This document shows, piece by piece, positions 34,566 to 43,669 of a stretch of 61,829 nucleotides of DNA (position 1 is the first letter of the stretch; the number at the start of each line of letters is the position of its first letter). Made by a program: the position numbers and the translations under genes. The notes beneath the pieces are model-generated. The model was given only the letters and a program-made list of their open reading frames with translations, was not told the DNA's origin and made no database searches. The stretch lies in assembly GCF_000161455.1 (NCBI RefSeq), contig NZ_CM000745.1, forward strand, positions 955,032 through 1,016,860, written 5' to 3'. The DNA is from Bacillus pseudomycoides DSM 12442 (GTDB lineage Bacteria > Bacillota > Bacilli > Bacillales > Bacillaceae_G).

Positions 34566-36097
34566 GTGAATCTCGTTCAATCTTTAGCTGAAACAGCAAA
34601 ACAGAAAGGAGAGAAACCGGCGTATATATTTATGGATCAGTCGGTCTCATATGACCAATTAAATAAAATGGTCACACAGTTTTCTAGTAATTTAGCAAAA
34701 ATGGGCATTGGAAAAGGGGACAATGTTGCATTAGTTGTTGGTAATTCACCACATTTTTTAATTGGTTTATATGGAACAATGAAAGCTGGAGCAACTGTCG
34801 TTCCAATTAATCCAATTTATACAGCAGACGAAATGCATTATATTTTACAAAATGGAGATGTAAAAACAATCATCACACTCGACGTTCTTCTACCTGTTAT
34901 ACAATCTCTTACAACAAGACTTCCTTCTCTTGAACATATCATCATATGTGAAACCTCAGCAGATTTCAATCATACAGAAACCGAAAAAATGAAAACGTTT
35001 ACTAGTCTTATAGGAACCGGTGACCTATCTTATGAAGGTCCTGAGCTAAATGAAGAAGACGTAGCTGTTATTTTGTATACGTCAGGAACAACTGGAAAGC
35101 CAAAAGGTGCTATGCTTACACATAAAAATTTATATAGTAATGCTAGCGATGTAGCATCGTATTTACAATATACTGCGGATGATCGCGTTGTTGCTGCGCT
35201 TCCAATGTTCCATGTGTTTTGTTTAACCGTTGCAGTCAATGCCCCAATTGTTAACGGTGCAACGATTTTAATGCTACCAAAGTTTAGTCCGAAAGAAGTA
35301 TTTCGTATTTGTCGTACGTATGAACCGACAATATTTGCCGGTGTACCGACAATGTACAATTATTTATATTTATATGAGGAAGCAAGCGCAGACGATGTTC
35401 AGACACTTCGTCTATGTATTTCTGGCGGGGCTTCTATGCCTGTTGCTCTCCTGAAAAACTTTGAAAATCGCTTTAATGTTATTGTTTCAGAGGGATATGG
35501 ATTATCAGAGGCTTCACCAGTTACTTGCTTTAATCCATTAGATCGTCCGCGTAAACCAGGTTCGATTGGAACAAATATTTGGCATGTGGAAAATAAAATT
35601 GTGAATGAGCTTGGGGAAGAAGTTTCTGTAGGCGAAGTAGGTGAATTAATTGTTCGTGGTCCAAACGTGATGAAAGGATATTATAATGCACCAGAAGACA
35701 CAGCGGCAGTGCTTCGTGATGGATGGCTGTATACAGGGGACTTAGCAAGAATGGATGATGAAGGTTACTTTTATATTGTTGATCGTAAAAAGATATTGTC
35801 CTTGTAGGCGGTTATAACGTATATCCTCGTGAAGTAGAAGAAGTACTATATCAACATGAAGCGGTTGCGGAAGTTGTTGCGATTGGTGTTCCAGATGAAA
35901 ACTTAGGAGAAGCAGTGCGCGCCTATGTTGTTCTGAAGAATGGTGCGGTAACAGAAGAGGAGTTAACGCATTACTGTTCTTTACATCTTGCAAAATATAA
36001 GGTGCCAAAGAGTATCGAGTTTTTGGAGGAGTTGCCGAAGAATACGACTGGTAAACTACTTAGAAGAGCGTTAAGGGAAAAGGCAGTGCAAGCATAA
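34566..36097 (+). pseudogene. lcfB: Long-chain acyl-CoA synthetase, frameshifted
   Basis: The first frame gives 413 residues with the AMP-binding motif YTSGTTGKPKGAM, then GYGLSEASP and the TGDLARMDDEGYFYIVDRKK motif. It then hits a TAG at 35805. The frame that follows reads DIVLVGGYNVYPREVEEVLY and the C-terminal domain to NTTGKLLRRALREK, ending at 36097. One A is missing from the A-run at 35787-35791 (AAA-AAG for AAA-AAA-G). The intact protein would have about 510 residues and would activate long-chain fatty acids. The truncated product lacks the C-terminal domain with the catalytic Lys, so it should be inactive. A homopolymer sequencing error is possible. Confidence 0.88.
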
Positions 36098-36120
36098 AAC
36101 ATGGATACCTGTTAGGGAAA

Positions 36121-36165
36121 ATAAAACGAACCGTCCGTAAATAAGGATGGTTCGTTTTATTTTTA
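36121..36165. terminator. Bidirectional terminator after lcfB
   Basis: ATAAAACGAACC pairs with GGTTCGTTTTAT, with an inner TCC/GGA helix, followed by TTTTTA. It also ends the convergent isochorismatase gene. Confidence 0.85.
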
Positions 36166-36181
36166 TAATAGAATTCTATAT

Positions 36182-36709
36182 TTATAATTTTATTTTACCA
36201 TCAATGACAGTTAGGAATCTGTTATTCCAAATCGATTGATGATGATTAATAATATCACCCGCATCTAAAATAGCACCATCTATTGTACTATGTGTTTCTT
36301 TGAAAAGTAGATTTTTTTGATACCCTAAACTAAAGGCAGCTCTAATCGTTGTGTCGAGACAAAATTCCGTCTGTGCTCCTGCAAAAATAAGTTGTTCTAT
36401 TTCATTGGTCTGTAAGTAATCTAAGAGTTCAGTTTGATAGAATGAATCCCATTTTGATTTTTGGATAATTTTATCGGTAGGGGATACGAATAAATTTTTA
36501 TGAAGTTTCCAGTCATCTTTTCCTTCAAAAAGTTCGTCTTGTTCGTTTTGACTCGTATGTTGAATAAAGATAACTTGTACATTTTTTTCATGAGCTTGCT
36601 TAATTAGTTCGTTTATATTTGTAACTAATTGCTCATTGTTAAATAAATAGTTTTGAGGATAATTAAAGAAAATTTCTTGCATGTCAATGATTACTAGAGC
36701 CTGTTTCAT
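36182..36709 (-). CDS. Isochorismatase-family cysteine hydrolase
   Basis: 175 residues. The catalytic Asp is in VIIDMQEIFF, Lys in KSKWDSF, and Cys in AGAQTEFCLDTT, so the triad is complete. Substrates of this family range from isochorismate to nicotinamide and other amides. No siderophore or NAD genes are adjacent, so the substrate is unknown. The ATG at 36709 follows AAAGGAAGTG at good distance; the TTG just before it is an alternative. Confidence 0.85.
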   Translation of the reverse strand: MKQALVIIDMQEIFFNYPQNYLFNNEQLVTNINELIKQAHEKNVQVIFIQHTSQNEQDELFEGKDDWKLHKNLFVSPTDKIIQKSKWDSFYQTELLDYLQTNEIEQLIFAGAQTEFCLDTTIRAAFSLGYQKNLLFKETHSTIDGAILDAGDIINHHQSIWNNRFLTVIDGKIKL

Positions 36710-36845
36710 CAAGTAGCACTTCCTTTAGTTTCTTTTTAAATATAGCAGAAGATATTAAAACTTTTCAATAAAAGAAAATGTTCCTGTCCCTGCTCAACAA
36801 AACGTATCCTAAAATGAGCAAACTTTTTTGGATAGTACGTACTAC

Positions 36846-36915
36846 AACATTCAGCAAAAGCAAAGAGATTAGGGGGAGAGGAAGAAAATCCCAACTAATT
36901 AAAGCTTCATTTTAT
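36846..36915 (+). repeat. bcr1-derived fragment
   Basis: ACATTCAGCAAAAGCAAAG, then GGGGGAGA, CCCAACTAATTAAAGC and TTCATTTTAT follow the order of the bcr1 at 9838 but lack its left arm and much of the middle. It lies upstream of the phosphoesterase gene. Confidence 0.55.
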
Positions 36916-37012
36916 GAAATGATAGGGAATTGTTAGTCGTTCATGATACGTAATATTTATAGTTTGAATAGCTATCGAGTTATAATAAAAGAAAGAGAAA
37001 AGGAGGCACGCT

Positions 37013-38122
37013 GTGAAAATTCGTCGGTATTTTAATATAGTTACTATTTTGATTCTATATACATTACTGATGTTCTACATCGGATGGAACGGATGGGTTT
37101 GGCTTCAAACAAGTTTTGGTTGGCAATCTTGGGGATATTATGCTTTGTTAGTTGCATTATTCTCATATGCGTATGTAATCGTCCAGGTTTTCAAATTCCT
37201 TCCGTTCTTAAGGACAATTGGTTCCTATTGGTTTGCGGTAATGCAATATGCACTTATTTTGCTGCCGCTAGCTGATATAGCAGTATTTATCTTACAACTG
37301 GTAGCGGTGCCGAGAGATACAGCTATTATTTGGACAGGAATTGTTACCCTTATTATGTTTCTTTTCATATTTGGTTATGGAACATTTAATGCATATAGTC
37401 CGATTGTTCGAAAGTATGAAATTCACATACCAAAAGAAGCGAAAAGGCGGAAAACGCTTCGCATTGCGATGGCGTCTGATATGCATTTTGGCAAATTATC
37501 AGGTGTTTCTCATTTGAAAAGACTCGTGCACCATGTAAATGAAATGAAGCCCGATATTATTTTGTTGCCAGGGGATATCATTGATGACCATCCTGGAGAA
37601 TTTATAAAAAAGAACATGGGACAAGTTATGAAACAAATGCAGGCGCCTCTTGGTGTGTATGGAGTACTCGGAAATCATGAATATTACGGAAGAGCCATTC
37701 CAGAATTTTTGCAAGAAATGAAGAAAATCGATATTCATATCATGTTAGATGAAGTAATCAAAATGGAAGAGGGTTTTTATCTCGTTGGAAGAAGAGATAA
37801 AACGGAGCGAGATCGTCAAAGTTTCGAAGAGTTAATGAGCACCGTAGATAAATCGCTTCCTGTTATAGCGATAGATCATCAGCCGTTTGAATTAAAACAG
37901 GCAGCGGAATCTGGCGTTGATTTATTATTATCGGGCCATACGCATAGAGGACAAATGGCACCGAATCATCTTATTACTAGAAGAATGTATGAACTGGACT
38001 GGGGATACTTACAAAAGGAAACATTTCATGCGATTGTTTCTTCTGGATTCGGATTTTGGGGTCCGCCGCTTAGACTTGGGAGCCGGTCGGAAGTTATTCA
38101 TATCGATGTTACTTTTGAGTGA
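37013..38122 (+). CDS. Membrane-anchored metallophosphoesterase (YkuE/YkoQ type)
   Basis: 369 residues. Four hydrophobic helices lie in the first 130 residues, followed by a calcineurin-like domain with MASDMHFGKLSG (DxH), LLPGDIIDD (GD), GNHEYYG (GNHE), AIDHQPFE and LLSGHTHRGQ (GHTH). All metal ligands are present. Related Bacillus proteins act on lipid or nucleotide phosphates; the substrate is open. The start is the GTG at 37013 after AAGGAGG. A terminator follows. Confidence 0.86.
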   Translation: MKIRRYFNIVTILILYTLLMFYIGWNGWVWLQTSFGWQSWGYYALLVALFSYAYVIVQVFKFLPFLRTIGSYWFAVMQYALILLPLADIAVFILQLVAVPRDTAIIWTGIVTLIMFLFIFGYGTFNAYSPIVRKYEIHIPKEAKRRKTLRIAMASDMHFGKLSGVSHLKRLVHHVNEMKPDIILLPGDIIDDHPGEFIKKNMGQVMKQMQAPLGVYGVLGNHEYYGRAIPEFLQEMKKIDIHIMLDEVIKMEEGFYLVGRRDKTERDRQSFEELMSTVDKSLPVIAIDHQPFELKQAAESGVDLLLSGHTHRGQMAPNHLITRRMYELDWGYLQKETFHAIVSSGFGFWGPPLRLGSRSEVIHIDVTFE

Positions 38123-38131
38123 TGTAATAAT

Positions 38132-38165
38132 AAAACAACCATTCAACTTCGAATGGTTGTTTTCA
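38132..38165. terminator. Terminator of the phosphoesterase gene
   Basis: AAAACAACCATTC pairs perfectly with GAATGGTTGTTTT around AACTTC. It also lies at the 3' end of the minus-strand short gene. Confidence 0.85.
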
Positions 38166-38167
38166 CT

Positions 38168-38323
38168 TTAGTGACGAGAACCACTTGGACGCTTAAACCA
38201 ATTCCAAAACTCAATATCTCCAAGAGTAGCGTCGCGAACATGAGGAGAATTTTGTAATTTTACTAATTCTTTCGATGGGCCAGTAATGACAATACCGTAC
38301 ACTTTCACACCATGTTTTTTCAA
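38168..38323 (-). CDS. Short protein resembling the C-terminus of an anti-sigma factor
   Basis: 51 residues: GVKVYGIVITGPSKELVKL, then HVRDATLGDIEFWNW. This looks like the end of the sigma-factor-regulator C-terminal domain found in YhdL-like anti-sigma proteins. No upstream N-terminal or membrane part is present. Still, a strong AAAGGAGGGAG site lies 7 bases before the TTG start, so it may be translated on its own. It is either a decayed remnant or a stand-alone small protein. The family match is by eye. Confidence 0.5.
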   Translation of the reverse strand: MKKHGVKVYGIVITGPSKELVKLQNSPHVRDATLGDIEFWNWFKRPSGSRH

Positions 38324-38457
38324 TTATCTCCCTCCTTTCACTTATAACAACGAATGTAATATGAAAAAGTTACAAATTTCTGTAAAATAAAAGCAAAAAA
38401 CGTCAAGAAAAGAATTGTCTTCTCTTTTATGATAATACATAAGGCGGGTGAACAGAG

Positions 38458-39366
38458 ATGGAAAGCTATGAAACACAAATTCAAAAAGCAATTGATTATA
38501 TTGAAGAAGATGTAATGGAGAAGCAAACATTAAGTAATTTGGCTCGTATTGCAGGGTTCTCGGAGTATCATTTTCATCGCGTATTCCAAGCGCTAGTAGG
38601 CGATACTGTCATGGAGTATGTTCGTAGGAGGAGGCTAGCCCGGGCAGCTTATCGGCTTTCTCATACGGAAGAAAAAATTCTTGATATCGCATTAGAACAT
38701 GGCTTTCAATCTCATGAAACGTTCATTCGAGCCTTTAAAAAGTTGTTTCAGATGACGCCAAGTAGCTACCGAAGGCAAGGAATTAAGACACCGATGTATT
38801 ATAAAGCAAATGTGAAGCAGCGGAAGTTCAATCCATATTTAGGGGGAATACAAATGGAATTTCGTATTGAAAAAAAACCAGCGTTTCATGTGGCTGGATA
38901 TGAGATGAAGACGTCTAGTAAAGAAGGGAAAAACCTTAAAGATATTCCGGCATTTTGGGACCGTTATTTACAAAACAATCTTGCGAGTAACATTACAAAC
39001 CGTAAACATACAGATCAATATGTAGAGCTTGGAATGTGCACGGATTTTAATTTAGAAACAGGGGATTTTACGTATATTATTGGAATGGAAGTTACAAGTT
39101 TTGATGGGGTACCGACTGAACTAGCGCAGCGCACGTTCCCAGAAGCAACTTACGCTGTATTTACAACGCCTAAAGTACCGCATAAAGATATGGTATCTTC
39201 CATTCAACAAACGTGGAATGCAGTTTTCACAGAATGGTTCCCGCACTCAGGGTATGAACATGCTGGAGTTACAGAGTTTGAATTATACGATGAACGTTGT
39301 CATGAGGATAAGAGCGAGTTTGCGCAAGTTGAGATTTGGTTGCCGGTGCAGAAGAAACAACAATAA
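38458..39366 (+). CDS. AraC-family regulator with a GyrI-like effector domain
   Basis: 302 residues. Two N-terminal helix-turn-helix motifs make up the AraC domain (SNLARIAGFSEYHFHRVFQALVG and ILDIALEHGFQSHETFIRAFKKLF). The C-terminal half is a GyrI-like ligand domain (MEFRIEKKPAFHVAGYEM ... FELYDERC ... EIWLPV). This layout resembles Rob/BmrR-like activators that sense small hydrophobic or cationic compounds. No efflux gene is directly adjacent. The ribosome site (GGGTGA) is modest. Confidence 0.87.
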   Translation: MESYETQIQKAIDYIEEDVMEKQTLSNLARIAGFSEYHFHRVFQALVGDTVMEYVRRRRLARAAYRLSHTEEKILDIALEHGFQSHETFIRAFKKLFQMTPSSYRRQGIKTPMYYKANVKQRKFNPYLGGIQMEFRIEKKPAFHVAGYEMKTSSKEGKNLKDIPAFWDRYLQNNLASNITNRKHTDQYVELGMCTDFNLETGDFTYIIGMEVTSFDGVPTELAQRTFPEATYAVFTTPKVPHKDMVSSIQQTWNAVFTEWFPHSGYEHAGVTEFELYDERCHEDKSEFAQVEIWLPVQKKQQ

Positions 39367-39371
39367 GAAGA

Positions 39372-39407
39372 GAAAAAGTTTCCTAGATTCTAGGAAACTT
39401 TTTTTCG
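39372..39407. terminator. Terminator of the AraC-family gene
   Basis: AAAAAGTTTCCTAG pairs perfectly with CTAGGAAACTTTTT around ATT, followed by TTTCG. Confidence 0.9.
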
Positions 39408-39520
39408 TATTAAGGCTAAGATTAATCATATTAAAGAAGTTGTGTAAACGATAGCTCGGCTTCGGGCGCTGCGTCCAACGATTATGAAAAGTGACGACGG
39501 TATGGAAGTAGGGGCTGTTC

Positions 39521-39733
39521 ATGAAGTATTCGTATGAAACGGATTGGGAAGTGTACAAACTACAAAATCTTAAAAGTGGATTAGGTTTTACAGATGAAAA
39601 GCTTAGAGATATCTTTAGAGGTTTTTTTAAAGTAGAAATACGTAGAATGAAAGAAATAAAACAATCGAATAAAGTATTTGGCGTCTCTGGACTGTGGACG
39701 GCCTTATTTACGAAGAAGCATACTGAATCGTAA
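39521..39733 (+). CDS. Hypothetical 70-residue protein
   Basis: A soluble, charged sequence (YETDWEVYKLQNLKSGLGF, FFKVEIRRMKEIKQ) preceded by AGTAGGGG at 7 bases. The family is not recognised. The upstream 100 bases are richer in G and C than the surroundings, and the protein could be the end of a lost longer gene. No terminator is directly behind it. Confidence 0.4.
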   Translation: MKYSYETDWEVYKLQNLKSGLGFTDEKLRDIFRGFFKVEIRRMKEIKQSNKVFGVSGLWTALFTKKHTES

Positions 39734-39952
39734 AAAGAATTATGTTTTCTTAAACGAATTATATATATTTCTGTTAGCAAAGACTATGTGAATGAAGAAA
39801 TCCTTCAAAAGGTTTGAAAGGCTTACATACTAATAGAATATCATTTCATTGCTATTAAGCTGAGGTGAATTTGTATCTAAATAATTAGAAAAACGCCATT
39901 TTTTTATATAAGTATGCAGAAAGTATGCAGGAAGTATGGCGTTTTTTGAACA

Positions 39953-40060
39953 AATTTATCGATTTCTAATAAACTAGAATTGGTTTCTCAAGAATTACAA
40001 CAATATATGTTACCATATGCTTTGAAACAATTAGCTAGAAAAATTGGAAATGTACTTTGA
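39953..40060 (+). pseudogene. Remnant of the N-terminus of an IS231/IS4-like transposase
   Basis: The frame reads NLSISNKLELVSQELQQYML, then PYALKQLARKIGNVL, before TGA-TAA. IS231 transposases begin with NLSI, a helix containing SEEL, and LLEELAKELGFV, so the order and spacing agree. The codon where ATG would be is ACA, and the rest of the transposase is missing. The upstream AAACGCCAT/ATGGCGTTT inverted repeat (39891-39943) may belong to the same element. Confidence 0.5.
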
Positions 40061-40174
40061 TAATTTTGATTGGATTAAAATTTGGATTATCCATTATCGC
40101 TTTAATCGGTTTTAAGCTTTTTTTAAGAAATAGCCAGTATCATATGATTTGCATATCTATTCTACAAATCCTAT

Positions 40175-40256
40175 TTTATCCCGTAAAAGCCCGATTGGTC
40201 GGGCTAATAATCAGTGGGGATGAAAAAAACCTCCACTGATTAAAGTTTCACTTTAT
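40175..40256 (+). repeat. bcr1 derivative with an internal deletion
   Basis: The unit starts TTTATCCCG and continues directly as TAAAAGCCCGATTGGTC, then ends TTAAAGTTTCACTTTAT. Both TTTAT boundaries remain while the large left hairpin is gone, leaving 82 bases. Confidence 0.72.
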
Positions 40257-40580
40257 TTTTTACCACGTTTAAGTACCTATTCCTCTTGTCTATATTACTC
40301 TTAAGAGGAAAAATAAAGAAATAAAGTAAAGCAAATGAAAGAACAGTTATATGTGGAAATATTTCAAAATACGTAAAAATTTAATGATGGTGTAATAGGA
40401 CTGGCATCTCACTATCATTATTCACTGAACAAACTACTTTCTTATCATTAAAAGAAAAACAGGAATTGAGATAGATGCGGCTGTAGATTTTGAAAAATAA
40501 GTTGCTTTTCCAAATAAATTTGCTATGTCGAAAATTCATTTGGAATTATGGATATGTAATTTATGTTGAAGGTGGAATTT
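40257..40580. other. Intergenic region before the acyltransferase gene
   Basis: No convincing gene is visible. Open frames are short and lack ribosome binding sites. The AAGGTGG site of the next gene is at its end. Confidence 0.4.
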
Positions 40581-41681
40581 ATGAAAAACAAAGTTTCAGA
40601 AATTACTATATTAAGAAGTTTAGCATGTTTAAGTGTAGTTCTCATACATGCCATAACACGAAGTTCTGCAAATTTTGCATCTGAAAATACAATAGATGTA
40701 TTGGTATCGTATCTTCAATTACTACTTATGTACGGTACACCTATGTTTGTTTTTATATCTGAATTTGTAATAGCTTATAATTATAGGGATAAAGTACCTA
40801 ATCAATTCATTTTAAAAAGAGTAAAATTTATTTTATTGCCTTTTATATGTATGGGTATTTTTTATGCAGCTATTTCAAATTATACGAATGGATTCCATGC
40901 AATCTTAGTACAATCTATAAGAAATATTGTATTAGGAGAGTTCCATGGCTATTTTGTTTTAATTATATTTCAGTTCTACTTTTTGCACATTATTTTTAAT
41001 AAAATTGAGAAGTTTTTTTCTCCTAAATTTGTTCTTATTTTCTCGTTACTGATTAATTTAATCTACTTAGGCTTTTTTAATTTTATTCAACCGTTTGATA
41101 TTCCATATGCAAATGATATTTGGTATTACTACTCTTGGATTCCATTTCCGGGCTGGATCATTTACTTCTTTATTGGATATTATGCAGGTGCTCATTATGA
41201 ATACTTTAAAACATGGTTAAATAAAAACCGTAAATGGATCATCTCTTCATGGATATTAACAGGAATCATCGTTATTCTTTTTCAACATTTCAATATTTTA
41301 ACTGTTACTAGTTCTAAAAGAGTGGATGTTCTTTTATTTACAATATCTACAATACTGGTGCTTTTCCATATTGCATCAAAAATAAAACATGTACCTAAAT
41401 TTTTAATACTAATCAATCAATACTCATTTGGAATTTATTTGCTACATCCGTTTTTTCATCGGACTATATCTAATATGATATTAGCAAAAATGCCTCAGTT
41501 TAATACTCTTTTTGGCACAATAAGTATTGATATGTTGGTTGGTATACTATGTCCAATTCCTGTGGTATATCTCCTAAATAAGACAAAAATAGGTCCATAT
41601 ATTATAGGGAAAATAAGGGTTAATTCAAAACAAAAGTTAAAAAGTAGATGGTTTCATAGTACAAAGTTTCATGAAATGTAG
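40581..41681 (+). CDS. Acyltransferase family 3 membrane protein
   Basis: 366 residues with about 10 membrane helices. The N-terminal signature ITILRSLACLSVVLIHAITRSS carries the conserved R and H of the family (RxxACLxVVLIH). The C-terminus has SFGIYLLHPFFHR, typical of OafA/YdaK-like acyltransferases. It probably O-acylates a surface polysaccharide or lipid. The start is the ATG at 40581 after AAGGTGG. AT content is high even for this window, which may mark recent acquisition next to the IS remnant. Confidence 0.82.
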   Translation: MKNKVSEITILRSLACLSVVLIHAITRSSANFASENTIDVLVSYLQLLLMYGTPMFVFISEFVIAYNYRDKVPNQFILKRVKFILLPFICMGIFYAAISNYTNGFHAILVQSIRNIVLGEFHGYFVLIIFQFYFLHIIFNKIEKFFSPKFVLIFSLLINLIYLGFFNFIQPFDIPYANDIWYYYSWIPFPGWIIYFFIGYYAGAHYEYFKTWLNKNRKWIISSWILTGIIVILFQHFNILTVTSSKRVDVLLFTISTILVLFHIASKIKHVPKFLILINQYSFGIYLLHPFFHRTISNMILAKMPQFNTLFGTISIDMLVGILCPIPVVYLLNKTKIGPYIIGKIRVNSKQKLKSRWFHSTKFHEM

Positions 41682-41838
41682 TACCACGTATTATTGGTGG
41701 ACTACTATATACGGATTTCCTATTAACTATAGTAGTACTTTCCTAATATCAAAATTGTTACCTGTCTTTTACTTACAACATCGGATATGATGTACAACCA
41801 TATACATTTCAACCATTAGAATTGGAGCAAATGATAAC

Positions 41839-41897
41839 TAAAGTGAAACTTGAATCAGCGGGGGGAGTTTATCCCCGCTGATTAGAGTTTCACTTTA
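41839..41897. repeat. Large palindromic hairpin made of bcr1 ends
   Basis: AAAGTGAAACTTGAATCAGC followed by GGGG pairs with CCCCGCTGATTAGAGTTTCA and CTTT around GGAGTTTAT. The right half equals the bcr1 right end; the left half is its mirror image. It lies 3 bases past the stop codon of the minus-strand sensor kinase and may act as its transcript end, though no T-run follows. Confidence 0.62.
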
Positions 41898-41899
41898 TA

Positions 41900-43660
41900 T
41901 TAGGACTCTTTTTTGCTATTAGGTGAGAATGGGAACACCATCGTAATGGTTGTTCCTTTTTCAATTTCACTTTCAATGGAAATCGTACCGTTATGTGCAA
42001 GAACAAGTTGTTTTGTAATCGCTAAGCCAAGGCCTGTTCCTGCGTTGTTTTCTTCAGTATTTGTACCGCGGTAATATCGTTCAAATAAAAGCTCTTTCGT
42101 TTGCTCATCCATTCCTTTTCCATTATCAGAAATAGAGAGTGTAAAAGATTGTTTATTCTGTCCAAGTTTTACAATAACATTTGTTGTTTCATTATTATGC
42201 TTTACTGCATTTGCTAATAAATTCTCAATGATACGTTGGAACCATTTTTCTTCAATAGAGTAATGAATTGCATTGGAACTAGGAACAAATTCTATGTTTT
42301 GATTTTGAAGTGTCGGGTTATTAATAAATTGTAACAAGACTTTTTGGACAAATTGATTAATCTCAACTTTAACGTGCTGAGAGGGAATTGCGTTGTTTTT
42401 TAATTGGTAAGTTAAGCTTAGATCATCAATTAATGTTGTCATATATTGAGATTTTTCTCGTATAACACGACCGAATTGTTGAATGTCGTTATCATCCCAG
42501 TTATATTGTTTCGATTCTAGTAATAGAGAGTACCCATAAATGGAACTGAGTGGTGTTTTTAAATCATGAGTGAGGCCAGTAATCCATTCCTCACGTGTTT
42601 GTTGAATAACTTGTCGTATGGACTCATTTTTTTTGAGTGTAATAGAAAGGTGCTCTAGAGCATTTGTTACATCTTTAAACAGTCTGAATGACCATTTTTC
42701 TTTACCTGAGCGCCGGAAGCGAACTGCTCTTCCTTTTTTACTTACCGGTTCTTCATATTTTCCACTAGCTATATTTTTGAGCCAACGCATTGTGTGTAAT
42801 AATGGTTTACCAAATTTTCTTCCGTACCAAATAGAAAGAATAACTAAGTAGACAAAAGCGATTAGAATAATAACTCCAAATCCTATGAATATTTTTTTTG
42901 TTAATAAATCTTCATTCATATCAGATGGATAGTAATGATCATTTTTTACTGTTATGGTAAATAAGGTTTGGTCCTCTGGATTATATAAACTCGAGATATT
43001 TTCTTTGTGATTCCAAGGCTCTTTTTCAGAAAGTACAGCTTGAATGGCTGAAAAGGAGTTTCTTTTTGTTTTAGGATAAGCAAAAATCTCTTCTCCTTGT
43101 GCGTTAAATATTTGCAGCGTAGCACCTTCTGCGGTAAGCTGTTTCTTTTCTTTTTCTGTTAAAGAAAATTCAGCTGATAATGGTGAACCGTGTTCTTGTT
43201 TTAACTCTTGCAGTAAAGTATTACTCTTTAGCTTTCCACCATAAATCACAATTGCTGTCTTCTCTTTAACTTCAATGTCCCAATACGTAAATTTGTAAGG
43301 GCTTTGTATATGATGCTGCAAATAAGCAACTAATGTTGTTTTTGTATAAGAACCAGGAACATCTTCAGGAGTATTGAAGTCATAGAGTACCTTTCCATTT
43401 TTATCGACAATTTGAAGCCAATCATTTTTCTCCTCAATCATTTCCTTTACCTCAGAACTTAATGTAATACGTCCATTTTCTGAAGAAACATGCTGAGACA
43501 TAGTAAAGTTATCAAACTCTGGAACATTTGGTTCATAAAGGGTCGTACTAAAAAGATGCCCCAGGTAGACGAAAGCGACGATGACTGCAATGAGTAAAGT
43601 AAACAAGACGAAAATATGTTGTATAATAAATTGTATAATAATTCTTCTACTTAAATTCAT
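41900..43660 (-). CDS. Sensor histidine kinase of a two-component system
   Basis: 586 residues. Membrane helix 1 is at about 10-33, followed by an extracellular sensor region of roughly 230 residues and helix 2 at about 255-275. The H-box is THDLKTPLSSIYGYS; the ATPase domain has the N-box NLLANAVKHN, G1 DNGKGMDEQ and G2 GTGLGLAI. All catalytic motifs are present. The stimulus is unknown. It is encoded 9 bases downstream of the response regulator gene, in one operon. Confidence 0.9.
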   Translation of the reverse strand: MNLSRRIIIQFIIQHIFVLFTLLIAVIVAFVYLGHLFSTTLYEPNVPEFDNFTMSQHVSSENGRITLSSEVKEMIEEKNDWLQIVDKNGKVLYDFNTPEDVPGSYTKTTLVAYLQHHIQSPYKFTYWDIEVKEKTAIVIYGGKLKSNTLLQELKQEHGSPLSAEFSLTEKEKKQLTAEGATLQIFNAQGEEIFAYPKTKRNSFSAIQAVLSEKEPWNHKENISSLYNPEDQTLFTITVKNDHYYPSDMNEDLLTKKIFIGFGVIILIAFVYLVILSIWYGRKFGKPLLHTMRWLKNIASGKYEEPVSKKGRAVRFRRSGKEKWSFRLFKDVTNALEHLSITLKKNESIRQVIQQTREEWITGLTHDLKTPLSSIYGYSLLLESKQYNWDDNDIQQFGRVIREKSQYMTTLIDDLSLTYQLKNNAIPSQHVKVEINQFVQKVLLQFINNPTLQNQNIEFVPSSNAIHYSIEEKWFQRIIENLLANAVKHNNETTNVIVKLGQNKQSFTLSISDNGKGMDEQTKELLFERYYRGTNTEENNAGTGLGLAITKQLVLAHNGTISIESEIEKGTTITMVFPFSPNSKKES

Positions 43661-43669
43661 AGTTGGTAC

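Noticed and set aside
35787..35793. Programmed -1 frameshifting in lcfB
   Set aside because: The heptamer T-AAA-AAG is not the efficient A-AAA-AAG form, I see no stimulatory structure, and acyl-CoA synthetases are not known to use frameshifting. Mutation or sequencing error is simpler.
39891..39945. AAACGCCAT/ATGGCGTTT with inner AGTATGCAG repeats as a terminator
   Set aside because: The loop of about 36 bases is too long and no gene ends there; it more likely belongs to the transposase remnant.
40057..40239. Open frame of 60 codons around the bcr1 derivative
   Set aside because: It begins at the end of the transposase remnant and runs into the repeat; no ribosome site.
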